From contig NZ_JBCHVB010000006.1 in assembly GCF_039023475.1 (NCBI RefSeq), positions 124,001 to 188,000 of the forward strand: a stretch of 64,000 nt of DNA, written 5' to 3'. The notes beneath the pieces are model-generated. The model had not been told where the DNA came from and searched no databases. It was given only the letters and a program-made list of their open reading frames with translations. The translations under genes and the position numbers were made by a program. The DNA comes from Erwinia sp039023475 (GTDB lineage: Bacteria; Pseudomonadota; Gammaproteobacteria; Enterobacterales; Enterobacteriaceae). Positions within the stretch are counted from its first letter, which is position 1. Each line of letters starts with the position of its first letter. Below are positions 52,223 through 61,294 of this stretch, piece by piece.

Positions 52223-54022
52223 TTATTTACTGTCTTTACCAACATGCAGAATGGCAAGGAACGCTTCCTGAGGCAGCTCAACGTTACCTACCTGCTTCAT
52301 GCGTTTTTTACCATCTTTCTGTTTCTGCAACAGCTTCTTCTTACGACTGACGTCACCGCCGTAGCACTTCGCCAGGACGTTTTTACGCAGCTGCTTAACG
52401 GTTGAGCGGGCGATGATGTGGTTACCGATCGCCGCCTGAATAGCAATATCGAACTGCTGGCGCGGGATCAGATCTTTCATCTTCTCAACCAGCTCGCGAC
52501 CACGGTACGGCGCATTATCGTTATGGGTAATCAGCGCCAGCGCATCCACGCGCTCGGAGTTGATCAACACATCGACGCGCACCATGTTGGAAGCCTGGAA
52601 GCGTTTGAAGTTGTAATCCAGCGACGCATAGCCGCGGGATGTGGATTTCAGTCGGTCGAAGAAGTCGAGTACCACTTCGGCCATCGGGATTTCATAGGTC
52701 AGCGCCACCTGGTTACCGTGGTAAACCATGTTGGTCTGCACGCCACGCTTCTCGATACAGAGCGTGATGACGTTACCCAGGAACTCCTGCGGCAGCAGCA
52801 TATGACACTCGGCAATCGGCTCGCGTAGCTCTTCAATGTTGTTCAGCGGCGGCAGTTTGCCTGGGCTGTCAACATAGACCGTTTCGCCCCCGGTAGTGAC
52901 CACTTCATACACTACGGTTGGTGCGGTGGTGATCAGTTCAAGATCGTATTCACGCTCCAGACGCTCCTGAATGATCTCCATGTGCAGCAGACCCAGGAAG
53001 CCGCAGCGGAAACCGAAGCCCAGCGCGGTGGAGCTTTCCGGCTCGTAGAACAGCGAAGCATCGTTCAGGCTCAGTTTGCCCAGCGCATCGCGGAAGGCTT
53101 CATAGTCGTCGGAACTGATGGGGAACAGGCCGGCGTAAACCTGCGGCTTCACTTTTTTAAAGCCCGGCAGCGCTTTTTCTGCAGGGTTGCGCGCAAGCGT
53201 CAGCGTATCCCCTACCGGCGCGCCCAGAATGTCCTTGATGGCGCAGACTAACCAGCCTACTTCACCACACTGCAGTACGTCCCGATCGACGCGTTTCGGC
53301 GTGAAAATACCCAGACGGTCAGCGTTGTAGACCTGGCCGGTACTCATCACTTTGATTTTTTCGCCTCTACGCATGGTGCCGTTTTTAATACGCACCAGCG
53401 AGACGACGCCCAGGTAGTTATCAAACCAGGAGTCGATAATCAGCGCCTGCAGCGGGCCTTCCGGATCGCCTTCCGGCGGCGGAATATCACGCACCAGTCG
53501 CTCCAGGACTTCAGGAACGCCGACGCCGGTTTTTGCCGAGCAGCGCACCGCATCGGTGGCGTCAATGCCAACAATATCTTCGATTTCCTGCGCGACGCGA
53601 TCGGGATCGGCAGCGGGCAGATCGATCTTGTTCAGCACCGGTACCACTTCCAGATCCATTTCCATCGCGGTGTAACAGTTGGCCAGAGTCTGTGCTTCCA
53701 CGCCCTGCCCGGCGTCAACCACCAGCAGTGCGCCTTCACAGGCGGCCAGCGAGCGGGAAACTTCATAGGAGAAGTCCACGTGGCCCGGCGTGTCGATAAA
53801 ATTGAGCTGGTAAGTTTCACCGTCCGGCGCGTGGTAGTCGAGCGTCACGCTCTGCGCCTTGATGGTAATGCCGCGTTCACGTTCCAGATCCATGGAGTCC
53901 AGCACCTGGGCCGCCATTTCACGTTCGGTGAGGCCACCACAAATCTGGATCAGACGGTCAGAGAGCGTCGATTTGCCGTGGTCGATATGAGCGATGACAG
54001 AAAAGTTTCTTATATGCTTCAT
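52223..54022 (-). CDS. lepA: Elongation factor 4 (LepA)
   Basis: Ribosomal GTPase acting in translation initiation/30S assembly and tolerance of stress. 599 aa, as in E. coli. Motifs: AHIDHGKSTLSDRL, DTPGHVDFSYEV, NKIDLPAAD, and the LepA-specific C-terminal domain with CYGGDVSRKKKLLQKQKDGKKRM. It is the first gene of the lepA-lepB unit. Confidence 0.99.
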   Translation of the reverse strand: MKHIRNFSVIAHIDHGKSTLSDRLIQICGGLTEREMAAQVLDSMDLERERGITIKAQSVTLDYHAPDGETYQLNFIDTPGHVDFSYEVSRSLAACEGALLVVDAGQGVEAQTLANCYTAMEMDLEVVPVLNKIDLPAADPDRVAQEIEDIVGIDATDAVRCSAKTGVGVPEVLERLVRDIPPPEGDPEGPLQALIIDSWFDNYLGVVSLVRIKNGTMRRGEKIKVMSTGQVYNADRLGIFTPKRVDRDVLQCGEVGWLVCAIKDILGAPVGDTLTLARNPAEKALPGFKKVKPQVYAGLFPISSDDYEAFRDALGKLSLNDASLFYEPESSTALGFGFRCGFLGLLHMEIIQERLEREYDLELITTAPTVVYEVVTTGGETVYVDSPGKLPPLNNIEELREPIAECHMLLPQEFLGNVITLCIEKRGVQTNMVYHGNQVALTYEIPMAEVVLDFFDRLKSTSRGYASLDYNFKRFQASNMVRVDVLINSERVDALALITHNDNAPYRGRELVEKMKDLIPRQQFDIAIQAAIGNHIIARSTVKQLRKNVLAKCYGGDVSRKKKLLQKQKDGKKRMKQVGNVELPQEAFLAILHVGKDSK

Positions 54023-54261
54023 TTATATGAATATTTTCGCTTAAACGTTCGGTTTAGTTCTCACGGTGAACAGAGCTATAAACAACTCTCGCAATGTACC
54101 CGCCATCAATGAGCACGCATCTTACACTGTTAGCCCCCGGCACGAAAGAATTGACGCGTACTGGCGCGCATCAAATTCGCCGTAACGCACCGCATTTTTC
54201 GCTGCGTTACGCCTCACCCTCCCCCGTGGGAGCGCGCTGAAAACCGGCCGTTAAAGCATAA

Positions 54262-54279
54262 GGGCCACCGAAGTGGCCC
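54262..54279 (-). terminator. Hairpin downstream of the iron-complex binding protein gene
   Basis: GGGCCAC-TTCG-GTGGCCC stem (minus strand) with a stable tetraloop, followed by TTATGCTTTAA. 35 bp after the stop; a weak terminator. Confidence 0.6.
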
Positions 54280-54314
54280 GTCACGATCGTTACAGCTAAA
54301 CAATTGAATACAAA

Positions 54315-55445
54315 TTAGTTGCTGGCGGGCAGGGTTAGCCAGTAGCCCGGCTGATAATCCAGCGGCAAAAATCGTTCATGGAAAGTGCGGAAAGTGGCGT
54401 CAGGATCGAGATCGCTGAAAAGGTCAGGATGCAGCCATTTTGCGATGGCCTGAATGGCCACGAAGTTATAGGGGCTGTCATAGAACTGGTGCCAGATCGC
54501 ATGAGCGTTGCCGTTGGTGGCCACCGGTAACGTCCTGAAAGCGGGCCGGGCCATCAGCGCTGTCAGCCGCTGCTCAGCGACTTTAAGATCGGCGCCGGGT
54601 CCCACGCCTACCCAGCCGTTTGCCGTATTATAATTTTTCCAGTTAGCGCCGGTGACAATCACCACATCAGGATTCGCACTGATAATCTCTTCCGGATTGA
54701 GCGTACCAAAAGTGCCGGGGATAAGGCCTTTCGCAATATTCCTGCCGCCCGCCACTTCAACCATCCGGCCAAAATTTTCATCCCCGAAAGACATACAGCA
54801 CTCATCGGTATAGCCGCCTGCGCGATCGAGCATCACTGACGGGCGCGTGCCCTGATAATCCTTCAGGCGATCGGTGACGATACCGATCTGCTCGCGACGG
54901 AAGGCAAGGATCTCTTCAGCCCGCTCAGGTTTCCCCAACAGCTGTCCCATAATGCGGATGCTCTTTTCCGCATTCTCAAACGGCTTCTCGCGGAAGTCGA
55001 TAAACACGACCGGAATACCGAGCCTGGTCAGCTTCTCGATAAGTTTCCCTTCATCCGTGGCGGCTTTTGATTCCAGATTCATCAGTACAAGATCCGGCTT
55101 AAGCGTCAGCGCCTGCTCAACGTTGAAGGTGCCATCTTTCGCGCCGCCAAAGGTGGGAAGCTTTTTAATTTGCGGGTATTTTTTCTCGTAATTCTGGTAG
55201 CTGTCAAAATCCGCTTTTGGCAAATCGTCGCGCCAGCCCACGACCCTGCTGAACGGCGATTCCGTGTCGAAGGCCGCAAGAAGATAAATTTGTCGCCCCT
55301 CGCCTAAAATAATGCGTTTCACTTCCGACTTAATCTCAACCTGACGGCCGCTGACATCTTCAACGGTAAACGGCGCTGCCAGCACTTGACAGGCCAGCAA
55401 CAGACCGCAAACAAGCAGGCCTGACTTTTTCAACAGCGATGGCAT
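54315..55445 (-). CDS. Periplasmic iron-complex (siderophore/heme/cobalamin type) binding protein
   Basis: 376-aa ABC-transporter binding protein of the BtuF/FhuD/FepB fold. A signal peptide (LLVCGLLLACQVLA, cleavage before APF) is followed by a domain-N start FTVEDVSGRQVEI and a typical KPDLVLMNLESKA and NPDVVIVTGANW pair of lobes. The start is the ATG at 55445, six bases after GAGG; an in-frame ATG 12 bases upstream covers that site. There is no permease or ATPase next to it, and a Fur box precedes it. The ligand is not known. It interrupts the usual lepA-rseC neighbourhood. Confidence 0.88.
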   Translation of the reverse strand: MPSLLKKSGLLVCGLLLACQVLAAPFTVEDVSGRQVEIKSEVKRIILGEGRQIYLLAAFDTESPFSRVVGWRDDLPKADFDSYQNYEKKYPQIKKLPTFGGAKDGTFNVEQALTLKPDLVLMNLESKAATDEGKLIEKLTRLGIPVVFIDFREKPFENAEKSIRIMGQLLGKPERAEEILAFRREQIGIVTDRLKDYQGTRPSVMLDRAGGYTDECCMSFGDENFGRMVEVAGGRNIAKGLIPGTFGTLNPEEIISANPDVVIVTGANWKNYNTANGWVGVGPGADLKVAEQRLTALMARPAFRTLPVATNGNAHAIWHQFYDSPYNFVAIQAIAKWLHPDLFSDLDPDATFRTFHERFLPLDYQPGYWLTLPASN

Positions 55446-55462
55446 TGTTAACCTCATAAATT

Positions 55463-55481
55463 TAAATGATTATCATTATCA
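55463..55481 (-). promoter_or_regulatory. Fur box upstream of the iron-complex binding protein
   Basis: AAATGATTATCATTATCA resembles the GATAATGATAATCATTATC Fur consensus closely on both strands. It lies 18 bp before the gene start, so it can block transcription or initiation in iron-replete cells. Confidence 0.85.
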
Positions 55482-55692
55482 GTTCACGGAGATGCTACGA
55501 TGTTGCTGCAGTTAACACAACCTATGTCAGATTATTTCCTGATATTTCTGTCCAGCCGGTAGATGGCTGCGGCAAAAGGGAAAAACGCTACCGCGCGCTG
55601 GGCGGTTTATCGGTTCACTAGTAGGAGCAAAAAAACAGCAGAAGGGAAACGAAAGTGTTGTCTTACTGCCGCCAGAGCGACGGCAGGCTGCC

Positions 55693-56157
55693 TCAGGCGC
55701 CGGTTTCTACACGAAGCGCATCAGGCGGAAGTGCGATACTCAGAATAACCGGCTGGAATGCGGCTGATTTACTCAGCCAGCCAGAGACGCCTTTGGCGAT
55801 AATAAAGCCACCAATACCACCCAGCAGCGCACCCGCCGCCGCCGCCAGATCGCTGTGAAACAGCATCTGGAACAGGCCGGCAAGGATAAAGAGCCCCAGC
55901 AGCGGGGTCATATAGACCAACAGCGCGGAGCTGAGCAGGCTTTGTTCAGCGATGCCCAGCTCAATACGCTGCCCGGGAGAAAGCGGCTCAGCCGTGGCGA
56001 TTTTCATGACGTGCGCGTTTTTAGGCCCCAGCTTATTCAGCATATGGCTGCCACAGCCCTTGCGGGCTGAACAGCTGCTACAGGACGTTTTGACTTCCGA
56101 GTGCAGCGTGGCTATCCCATCTTGCCAGGAGACGACCGTGGCCCATTCTCTCATCAT
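55693..56157 (-). CDS. rseC: SoxR-reducing/RseC family protein
   Basis: 154-aa inner-membrane protein (E. coli 159) with a cytoplasmic Cys cluster CSSCSARKGCGSHM and two transmembrane segments (about residues 75-95 and 100-120). Linked to reduction of SoxR (with Rsx) and weakly to sigmaE. It overlaps the rseB stop by 4 bp and ends the rpoE-rseABC operon. Confidence 0.95.
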   Translation of the reverse strand: MMREWATVVSWQDGIATLHSEVKTSCSSCSARKGCGSHMLNKLGPKNAHVMKIATAEPLSPGQRIELGIAEQSLLSSALLVYMTPLLGLFILAGLFQMLFHSDLAAAAGALLGGIGGFIIAKGVSGWLSKSAAFQPVILSIALPPDALRVETGA

Positions 56158-57107
56158 TGTGCGTTACCCAGATTAATGCCGTCAGCGATACGTTTGGCCG
56201 TGGCGGGCGGCAACTCTCCCACCACCGTAATCTCCCGGTTATTACGTATTTCGGTCTGTACCGTACGGCGCCCGGTACGCAGCAGCTGCGAAGCGTGATT
56301 CTTGTCCGCTGCGCTAACGTTAATGGAGAAGCTGAACAGGCCATCCGAATAGAGCCGGGACTCCACAGGTTTATTCAGGGAAGGGATCTGTCTGCGGCTC
56401 TGGGTCACCTCTTTCATCCCCACCGGCAGCCATCCCGCCTGCCAGCCAAGTTTTATCTTGTCGCCCTGTGGAACGGAAAGTGAAGGCGGTAAGGTCGCTT
56501 TAACCAGACCCTGCATCATTTTTCTCACGCCCTCATCAACGGCGAAGCTGACGACGCGATACTGCTCCAGCGTTTCACCGTCGCGGTCGAGAAGATCGAC
56601 GCGCAGCGGCAGCTTCGTCTCATTATCCATCCAGACGATATAGCTATAGCGGGTACCATCACGCGCCACGATGCGAATAACGTCACAAAGCTGATCGGCA
56701 ATACGCGTCCGGCCAACGGCGACAAAGTCATAGTTCTCGGAGAGCTGTCTGAAATCCGCAAAGACCAGCGAAGGCAGCGAGTCAACAATATGATCCCCGG
56801 CCAGCGTAAAGGGCTCCAGGCCAGGTTCAAAATAGCTCACCTCGTTGCCGCGCTGGATAATTTCCCGGCGCGGCCCGTCCATGTGCAGCAGCTGCGCGTA
56901 GGTTTTATCGTCCACGCGCGCGTGGCGATAACGCATTGACTCAATCCCGAGCCTGGATACGCTGATATAGGCGAGTTCGTAACTGAGGGACTGGCTGGCC
57001 TGCTCCATCTGTTGAAGAAGCGCCCCGGAGGTGGTTTCCGCCGGGGCGACACTGGAGTACATCAGGCTGCCAGCCATAAGGCTGACGGCGTACCAAAATT
57101 GCTTCAT
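56154..57107 (-). CDS. rseB: Sigma-E regulatory protein RseB
   Basis: 317-aa periplasmic protein with a signal peptide (SLMAGSLMYSSVAPA). It binds the periplasmic part of RseA and protects it from DegS, and senses lipopolysaccharide and mislocalised lipoproteins. A MucB/RseB N-terminal LolA-like domain and the C-terminal domain ending RIADGINLGNAQ are seen. Its start and the rseA stop share one base. Confidence 0.96.
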   Translation of the reverse strand: MKQFWYAVSLMAGSLMYSSVAPAETTSGALLQQMEQASQSLSYELAYISVSRLGIESMRYRHARVDDKTYAQLLHMDGPRREIIQRGNEVSYFEPGLEPFTLAGDHIVDSLPSLVFADFRQLSENYDFVAVGRTRIADQLCDVIRIVARDGTRYSYIVWMDNETKLPLRVDLLDRDGETLEQYRVVSFAVDEGVRKMMQGLVKATLPPSLSVPQGDKIKLGWQAGWLPVGMKEVTQSRRQIPSLNKPVESRLYSDGLFSFSINVSAADKNHASQLLRTGRRTVQTEIRNNREITVVGELPPATAKRIADGINLGNAQ

Positions 57108-57754
57108 TACTGCGACTGAATTCCTAACGACTGGTTACCCGGAACCTGAACAGCAGCCTGCTGTGCAGGACTATGCCCGAACTGAAGCCGATCGGAATGC
57201 AGACGGCGCTGGAGTTCATAATCCTGCAGCATCGCATTAACGCGACGGCGTTGATCCTGCACCTGCTGCGGCGCATTGCCGTTAAGCGAACTCTCTGACG
57301 GCACGCCAAGGCTGACCGGCGAGGCCTGACCCATCATTGGCAGCGTATTGAAGACCGGCGAGTCAGACTGCGGCTGTCCGCTTTGCGGCTGGTTATAGTG
57401 CTGTACGCCGACGATCACCGCCAGCGAGACGCAGGCAGCCACGCCCACCTGGGTAATCTGAGCCGCCCAGGGGCGCACTTTGTGCCAGAACGGCAGCGAA
57501 GCGTACTGTTCCGGCTTCGGCTGCGCTTCAGGAATCAGGTGCGCAGGTCTGGCAGGTTCGTTTTCAATCGCTGCCGCAACGCGGGCAGCAATGTCAACAT
57601 GGACAAACTGGCCCATATCACCACGCAGGGTATCGCGAATCAGGTGATAGCTTTCCCAGTTTTTCTGCAGCGTGGCGTCTTCAGACAATGCGGATAACAC
57701 TTCATTATCTAAAGTCTCACCATCCATTAAAGCGGAAAGTTGTTCTTTCTGCAT
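57107..57754 (-). CDS. rseA: Anti-sigma-E factor RseA
   Basis: 215-aa inner-membrane protein (E. coli 216). N-terminal cytoplasmic sigmaE-binding domain (QLSALMDGETLDNEVLSALSEDATLQKNWESYHLIRDTLRG), one transmembrane helix (about residues 99-118, AAQITQVGVAACVSLAVIVGV) and a periplasmic domain ending in Q-rich sequence. Cleaved in turn by DegS, RseP and ClpXP to free RpoE. It lies 30 bp after rpoE in the operon. Confidence 0.97.
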   Translation of the reverse strand: MQKEQLSALMDGETLDNEVLSALSEDATLQKNWESYHLIRDTLRGDMGQFVHVDIAARVAAAIENEPARPAHLIPEAQPKPEQYASLPFWHKVRPWAAQITQVGVAACVSLAVIVGVQHYNQPQSGQPQSDSPVFNTLPMMGQASPVSLGVPSESSLNGNAPQQVQDQRRRVNAMLQDYELQRRLHSDRLQFGHSPAQQAAVQVPGNQSLGIQSQ

Positions 57755-57784
57755 GCCTAAGTACCCTTCCTGTGTCCGCTATCG

Positions 57785-58360
57785 CTAGCGTTGGATAAGT
57801 GGTTGAATTTTATTATCAATAGCTTCCCGCGCCCGGAAAATACGTGAACGCACCGTGCCGACCGGACATTCCATAATGGCCGCTATCTCTTCATAGCTCA
57901 GGCCATCCAGCTCCCTTAGCGTAATTGCCATACGTAAGTCTTCAGGAAGCGTCTCAATAGTGCGAAAAACTATTTGTCTTAACTCTTCCGACAACATTAA
58001 GTTCTCAGGGTTCGAAATTTCTTTCAGTGCACCCGCACTTTCGAAGTTTTCAGCGTCAATAGCATCAACGTCACTGGCGGGCGGACGACGCCCCTGAGCA
58101 ACCAGATAATTTTTGGCCGTATTCACGGCAATTCTGTAAAGCCAGGTATAAAACGCGCTATCGCCACGGAACGACTCCAGGGCACGATAGGCTTTTATAA
58201 AGGATTCCTGTACTACGTCTGGCACGTCTCCAGAGGGGACATAGCGGGAAACCAGACTCGCCACTTTATGCTGGTAGCGAACCACCAGTAAATTAAACGA
58301 CTTCTGATCTCCTTTCTGTACTCGCTCTACGAGAACCTGATCCGTTAACTGCTCGCTCAT
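57785..58360 (-). CDS. rpoE: RNA polymerase sigma-E factor
   Basis: 191-aa ECF sigma factor for envelope stress. Region 2 (LVSRYVPSGDVPDVVQESFIKAYRALESF) and region 4 (ALEDLRMAITLRELDGLSYEEIAAIMECPVGTVRSRIFRARE) are standard. First gene of rpoE-rseA-rseB-rseC. A sigmaE-type promoter lies upstream at 58443-58470, giving autoregulation. Confidence 0.99.
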   Translation of the reverse strand: MSEQLTDQVLVERVQKGDQKSFNLLVVRYQHKVASLVSRYVPSGDVPDVVQESFIKAYRALESFRGDSAFYTWLYRIAVNTAKNYLVAQGRRPPASDVDAIDAENFESAGALKEISNPENLMLSEELRQIVFRTIETLPEDLRMAITLRELDGLSYEEIAAIMECPVGTVRSRIFRAREAIDNKIQPLIQR

Positions 58361-58442
58361 CCGAGGTAATGTCTCCCCAAATCTTTTTCCACGCGTTTAT
58401 GAACTACCCGCAACAACCCATACTTTTCGAGCAAGCATCTGG

Positions 58443-58470
58443 TTTGATTGATCATCATGAGTAAAGTTCC
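58443..58470 (-). promoter_or_regulatory. SigmaE-dependent promoter of rpoE
   Basis: On the minus strand GGAACTT - 16 bp - TCAAA, matching the sigmaE consensus GGAACTT and TCTAA/TCAAA. It lies 83 bp before the rpoE start and would give positive autoregulation as in E. coli. Confidence 0.85.
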
Positions 58471-58802
58471 ATTGCGACGTTATATTTATGATTTCCCGGC
58501 AGAAAGAGAAGACCCGTGCTTTTTTGTCGTTATCACCGGCCTGAGCAGCCCTGCTTTCCTCCGCTTTGCCTTAGGGCGCGGCGCTTGCTACCAACGCCGC
58601 AGAGTAACCCAAGAGGCTCGTTATTTCACCTCTAAATCACCACAGCTCGGGCCAGTTCGCAATATTAAACACCAGACGTGCCGTTACTGCCCGGCAACAG
58701 CCAACCATTCATCCCTGACGCATTCCCCTCCACGCCCTGTCCGCAAGGAAGCGAAAAGACGTTTTTCCCGAGGGCGAGGAGTGATATGCTCAGCAAACCA
58801 CC
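58471..58802. other. Long rpoE-nadB divergent intergenic region
   Basis: The 460-bp gap between rpoE and nadB holds the sigmaE promoter at its left end, the NadR box at its right end, and about 330 bp in between with no clear gene. A plus-strand open frame runs from 58448 into nadB without a stop but shows no family resemblance in this part. A minus-strand ATG frame of 13 codons lies between the sigmaE promoter and rpoE; I cannot tell whether it is the leader peptide RseD. Confidence 0.55.
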
Positions 58803-58820
58803 TGTTTAGTAAATTAAACA
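58803..58820 (+). promoter_or_regulatory. NadR box overlapping the nadB start region
   Basis: TGTTTA-GTAAAT-TAAACA: a perfect 18-bp palindrome with the NadR consensus TGTTTA-N6-TAAACA, 2 bp before the nadB ATG, so it blocks transcription or ribosome access. NadR represses when NAD is plentiful. Confidence 0.92.
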
Positions 58821-58822
58821 CC

Positions 58823-60424
58823 ATGACCTCAAGTTCCGAATACAGCTGTGACGTGCTTATCATTGGAAGCGGTGCCGCCGGTTTATCGCTTGCGCTACGC
58901 CTGGCCGAAACGCATCAGGTAACGGTGCTGAGTAAAGGCCCGGTAAGCGAAGGATCGACCTTTTACGCCCAGGGCGGCATTGCCGCTGTGTTTGATGAAA
59001 CCGACAGTATTGAATCGCATGTCGAAGATACGCTGATTGCCGGTGGCGGACTGTGCGACCGGGAGGCCGTCTCTTTCATCGCCAGCAACGCGCGACACTG
59101 CGTACAGTGGCTGATTGATAATGGCATGCTGTTTGATAAGGAGACGCCGGATAGCAGCGATCCGCGCTACCACCTGACGCGCGAGGGCGGCCACAGCCAT
59201 CGCCGTATTCTGCACAGCGCCGATGCGACAGGCCGCGCCGTGGAAAACACGCTGGTTAGTCGTGCGCTCAATCATCCTAATATTCAGCTTATTGAACGCT
59301 GTAATGCGGTTGACCTTATCGTTTCCGATAAAATCGGCCTGCCGGGCGATCGCCGGGTAGTGGGCGCTTATATCTGGAACCGCAAACGTGAGAGCGTGGA
59401 GATCTGCCGGGCCAGGTCGGTGGTACTCGCGACCGGCGGCGCAGCCAAAGTTTATCAGTACACCACCAATCCCGACGTCGCTTCCGGTGATGGGATCGCC
59501 ATGGCGTGGCGGGCAGGATGCCGTGTCGCTAATCTGGAGTTTAACCAGTTTCATCCCACTTGCCTGTTTCATCCTGAAGCACGTAACTTCCTGCTCACGG
59601 AAGCGCTACGCGGCGAAGGAGCGGTGCTTAAACGTCCGGACGGCACGCGCTTTATGCCTGATTTCGACCCACGGGTAGAACTGGCACCGCGTGATATTGT
59701 GGCCCGCGCTATCGACCATGAAATGAAGCGTCTCGGCGCCGACTGTATGTATCTGGATATCAGCCACAAGCCGGCTGAGTTTATTGAATTTCATTTTCCG
59801 ACCATCAACGAAAAATTGAAAACGCTGGGATTTGATTTGACCAGAGAGCCGATCCCGATTGTTCCGGCCGCCCATTACACCTGCGGTGGCGTAACAGTTG
59901 ATCAGCATGGCCGTACCGACGTAACGGGCCTCTATGCCATCGGCGAGGTCAGCTATACCGGTCTGCATGGCGCCAACCGTCTGGCCTCCAACTCGCTGCT
60001 GGAGTGCCTGGTTTATGGCTGGTCGGCGGCGGAGGATATTCATCAGTATCTGCAAACCGTGACGATGGCGGAAGCTCTGCCAGCGTGGGATGAAAGCCGG
60101 GTGGATGATTCAGATGAACGGGTGGTGATCCAGCATAACTGGCATGAGCTGCGCCTGTTTATGTGGGATTACGTGGGAATTGTGCGCACCACCAAACGGC
60201 TGGAACGGGCGCTGCGCCGCATTACTATGCTCCAGCAGGAGATTGATGAGTATTACGCGCACTTCCGTATTTCCAATAATCTTCTGGAGCTGAGAAACCT
60301 GGTGCAGGTGGCCGAACTGATCGTCCGCTGCGCCATGGCGCGTAAAGAGAGCCGCGGCCTGCATTTCACGCTCGACTACCCGGAGATGCTGGATGAAGCC
60401 AGGCCGACGATTCTGACGCCCTGA
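58823..60424 (+). CDS. nadB: L-aspartate oxidase
   Basis: FAD enzyme making iminoaspartate for NAD synthesis, partner of NadA. 533 aa (E. coli 540). FAD-binding IIGSGAAGLSLAL near the N-terminus, the active-site stretch REGGHSHRRILHSADATGR and PAAHYTCGGV, plus LHGANRLASNSLLE. Start ATG at 58823 matches E. coli; a 125-codon in-frame upstream extension is not part of the gene. Its stop abuts the trmN stop with no spacing (60424/60425). Confidence 0.98.
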   Translation: MTSSSEYSCDVLIIGSGAAGLSLALRLAETHQVTVLSKGPVSEGSTFYAQGGIAAVFDETDSIESHVEDTLIAGGGLCDREAVSFIASNARHCVQWLIDNGMLFDKETPDSSDPRYHLTREGGHSHRRILHSADATGRAVENTLVSRALNHPNIQLIERCNAVDLIVSDKIGLPGDRRVVGAYIWNRKRESVEICRARSVVLATGGAAKVYQYTTNPDVASGDGIAMAWRAGCRVANLEFNQFHPTCLFHPEARNFLLTEALRGEGAVLKRPDGTRFMPDFDPRVELAPRDIVARAIDHEMKRLGADCMYLDISHKPAEFIEFHFPTINEKLKTLGFDLTREPIPIVPAAHYTCGGVTVDQHGRTDVTGLYAIGEVSYTGLHGANRLASNSLLECLVYGWSAAEDIHQYLQTVTMAEALPAWDESRVDDSDERVVIQHNWHELRLFMWDYVGIVRTTKRLERALRRITMLQQEIDEYYAHFRISNNLLELRNLVQVAELIVRCAMARKESRGLHFTLDYPEMLDEARPTILTP

Positions 60425-61162
60425 TCAGCGAAACAGATAGAAATCCCGGGTCAGGCTACAGTGCGCTTCGGAATAGCGCTGGTCTGGCCCGCGGATTGTC
60501 ATCCGGTCCACAAGCTGCTCGCCCGGATGAGGAGAAAGCGCAAGCAATACGCGATTTGGCGGCCGTGACTCGTTGTCAGAAATATCGGTACGGGAACGAA
60601 GATGCCAGCCGCGCTGCACAGCATATTCAACCAGCGCGTTGCCTGCCGGCTCGGGCAGAATGACACAGAAGAATCCCTCTTCCGCGATCAGATCCTCCAC
60701 GCATTGCAGCAGGATCTCATGCGTCAAATCTGCGGTATAACGGGCGGCTGCCCGTGCAGGGCTGGCGCATTCCACGCCGGGAACAAAGTAAGGTGGGTTG
60801 CTGACGATCAGGTTGTAACGATGTTCACACTGCTGTGTCCACTGCCGGATATCCCCCTGATAAATCTGAATGCGTTCAGCCCACGGCGAGGCCTGAGCAT
60901 TTTCCCGGGCCTGCTCTGTCGCCTGTTCGTCCAGCTCAACGGCATCCACCCTGATCGCCTGGCCGGTCCGCTGAGCCAGCATCAGAGCGATCAATCCGCT
61001 GCCGGTGCCGATATCCAGTACCCGCGTCGCGCCTGCGACCGGCGCCCAGGCCCCCAACAGTACGCCATCCGTGCCGACTTTCATCGCGCAGCGATCGTGG
61101 GCCACAAAAAACTGTTTGAAGGTAAATCCGTTGGCGCGCAGAACCGCTTTCTTTGAAGACAT
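60425..61162 (-). CDS. trmN: tRNA(1)(Val) (adenine37-N6)-methyltransferase
   Basis: Class I methylase making m6A37 in tRNA-Val. 245 aa, the E. coli (YfiC) length. The SAM site is LDIGTGSGLIALML, the acidic VELDEQATEQA follows, and the N-methylase motif NPPYFVPG. The start is the ATG at 61162 (MSSKKAVLRANGFTFKQFFV); a longer open frame that runs on antisense to srmB is not coding. It is convergent with nadB and divergent from srmB. Confidence 0.97.
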   Translation of the reverse strand: MSSKKAVLRANGFTFKQFFVAHDRCAMKVGTDGVLLGAWAPVAGATRVLDIGTGSGLIALMLAQRTGQAIRVDAVELDEQATEQARENAQASPWAERIQIYQGDIRQWTQQCEHRYNLIVSNPPYFVPGVECASPARAAARYTADLTHEILLQCVEDLIAEEGFFCVILPEPAGNALVEYAVQRGWHLRSRTDISDNESRPPNRVLLALSPHPGEQLVDRMTIRGPDQRYSEAHCSLTRDFYLFR

Positions 61163-61294
61163 TTGACTGACCTGAAGGGGAAACGGCGCTAGCATATGAC
61201 AAAGTATGTTGAAGGAAAAGGCATTAAGGCCACACAAACAGATGAAGATCGTGTTCAATCTGTCTATAATCAGCGCCCCAAACTGAGGTAGACC

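Noticed and set aside
58448..58822. Extension of nadB upstream by 125 codons
   Set aside because: The extension crosses the sigmaE promoter and the NadR box and is unlike any aspartate oxidase.
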